Made by a program: the position numbers and the translations under genes
NCBI RefSeq assembly: GCF_011769525.1
Contig: NZ_CP050440.1
Coordinates: 4,589,501-4,653,500, forward strand
Source: Tolypothrix sp. PCC 7910
GTDB taxonomy: Bacteria > Cyanobacteriota > Cyanobacteriia > Cyanobacteriales > Nostocaceae
DNA: 64,000 nt
Reading direction: 5' to 3'
The notes under the pieces: model-generated
What the model was told of the DNA's origin: nothing
Database searches by the model: none
What the model saw: only the letters and a program-made list of their open reading frames with translations
In this document: piece by piece, positions 63,404 to 64,000 of the stretch
Layout of the letters: each line of letters starts with the position of its first letter
Position numbering within the stretch: the stretch's first letter is position 1

Positions 63404-64000
63404 TCAGGCTGTTAAAACTTGCTTTGCTGCGACTTCCATCAGTTTCTCGCTGCTATCTCGCCCTTGTTTCAATTTGGCTTCTAGGGTATCGCAGAGAGAC
63501 ATCAGGCGATCGCATTTCTCTACAATGCGTTTTTGTTCTGCAAGCGGTGGTAGCGGAAATGGACAATAACGCAGTTGTGTCATGTTAATAGAAGCAAGAT
63601 TTGTAGTTCTCTTAGCTGCTGTTTCAAAATATTGTCTTCCTACAGGAGAGTTTGTATACATTACAGCCCATTCTGAAAGTAAACCATCATCTAAAGGTCT
63701 TGCCCTGAAGACATGATTTTGATGTATACAGTCTTGAATTTGACCTTGCCAAATTGCAGATCGGCCAAGCTTATCCCAATCTCCACCTTCAGTAAGTAAG
63801 ATATCCCCAACTAGGAGCCTATACTTTTCTAGTTCTTCTACAGGTATTTCAATTTCTTTCATCACTTCAAGATCGAGAAAACCTCTTTGAACATTTGCAA
63901 CTCGCAGATATGGGTAATATGTCGTTTTTCTACCAGTTAAATTACGACCTTTAGTTACACCACTAACAATATCTGTAATTTCTCCAAGTCGAACACACTC
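63404..64000 (-). CDS. hsdS: Type I restriction specificity subunit HsdS, partial
   Basis: The C-terminal target-recognition domain of HsdS; the frame is open past the right edge. From the edge it reads ECVRLGEITDIVSGVTKGRN, then YYPYLRVANVQRGFLDLEVMKEIEIP, EEL.KYRLLVGDILLTEGGDWDKLGRSAIW, SPVGRQYFETAAKRTTNLASINMTQL, PLPPLAEQKRIVEKCDRL and a C-terminal helix. These are the core of the second DNA-recognition half of HsdS, which sets the sequence read by a type I enzyme. HsdM and HsdR must lie outside the window. Confidence 0.9.
   Translation of the reverse strand, partial: ECVRLGEITDIVSGVTKGRNLTGRKTTYYPYLRVANVQRGFLDLEVMKEIEIPVEELEKYRLLVGDILLTEGGDWDKLGRSAIWQGQIQDCIHQNHVFRARPLDDGLLSEWAVMYTNSPVGRQYFETAAKRTTNLASINMTQLRYCPFPLPPLAEQKRIVEKCDRLMSLCDTLEAKLKQGRDSSEKLMEVAAKQVLTA

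Overview
The window comes from a heterocyst-type filamentous cyanobacterium (Nostocales). The signs are the many HIP1 octamers (GCGATCGC), photosystem I psaE, the NDH-1 subunit ndhO, the fbp-tal-zwf-opcA gene order on one strand, an adenosylcobalamin-type ribonucleotide reductase gene with a group I intron, several eukaryotic-type Ser/Thr kinases, and short purine/pyrimidine-rich repeats of the 'ggggactgggg / caattaccaatt' type between genes. No rRNA or tRNA gene was found.

Region 1 (1-5.5 kb) holds housekeeping and photosynthesis genes: a DUF3134 protein, a PAP/fibrillin protein, psaE, mutM, ndhO and malate dehydrogenase, then a low-complexity repeat protein and a small lipoprotein. Region 2 (5.9-10.1 kb) is a compact three-gene operon of a winged-helix-like protein, a P-loop ATPase and a PD-(D/E)XK nuclease-like protein; it looks like an uncharacterised DNA-conflict module. 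Region 3 (10.3-16.1 kb) is the oxidative pentose phosphate operon read leftward as fbp, tal, zwf, opcA. Region 4 (16.5-31 kb) holds an RRM protein, nrdJ split by a 322-nt group I intron inside its active-site motif, cysE, grxC, glpX, hemA, two ArsR-type regulators, a Uma2 protein and a glycosyltransferase-like protein. Region 5 (31-49.7 kb) holds livG-livM, a RelE-like toxin pair, pgi, a large PAS/GAF histidine kinase, a FUSC transporter, three paralogous PknB-type kinases with a D,D-carboxypeptidase, and an FHA-ABC transporter fusion.

Region 6 (49.7-64 kb) is an accessory island. It carries an intact cas6-cas8-cas7-cas5 Cascade operon of the type I-B / MYXAN kind and a five-repeat CRISPR array, with no cas3, cas1, cas2 or cas4. 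Around it lie two different TniQ-type zinc-ribbon remnants, a cluster of four repeats that resemble transposase-binding sites of Tn7-like ends, and an hsdS remnant. I read this as the remains of one or more CRISPR-associated transposons in which the RNA-guided targeting complex has outlived the transposition genes. Downstream are an ImmA/IrrE-PIN cassette, a group of small genes preceded by related hairpins, a ribbon-helix-helix protein, an EACC1-like plus CHAT-STAND ATPase pair (a predicted protease-effector conflict system), a transposase-like pseudogene and a partial type I restriction specificity gene running off the right edge.

Functionally, seven central-carbon enzymes (mdh, opcA, zwf, tal, fbp, glpX, pgi) cluster within about 32 kb. 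The last 14 kb look like a defence and mobile-element island. Family assignments come from reading motifs in the translated sequence; no database search was possible.
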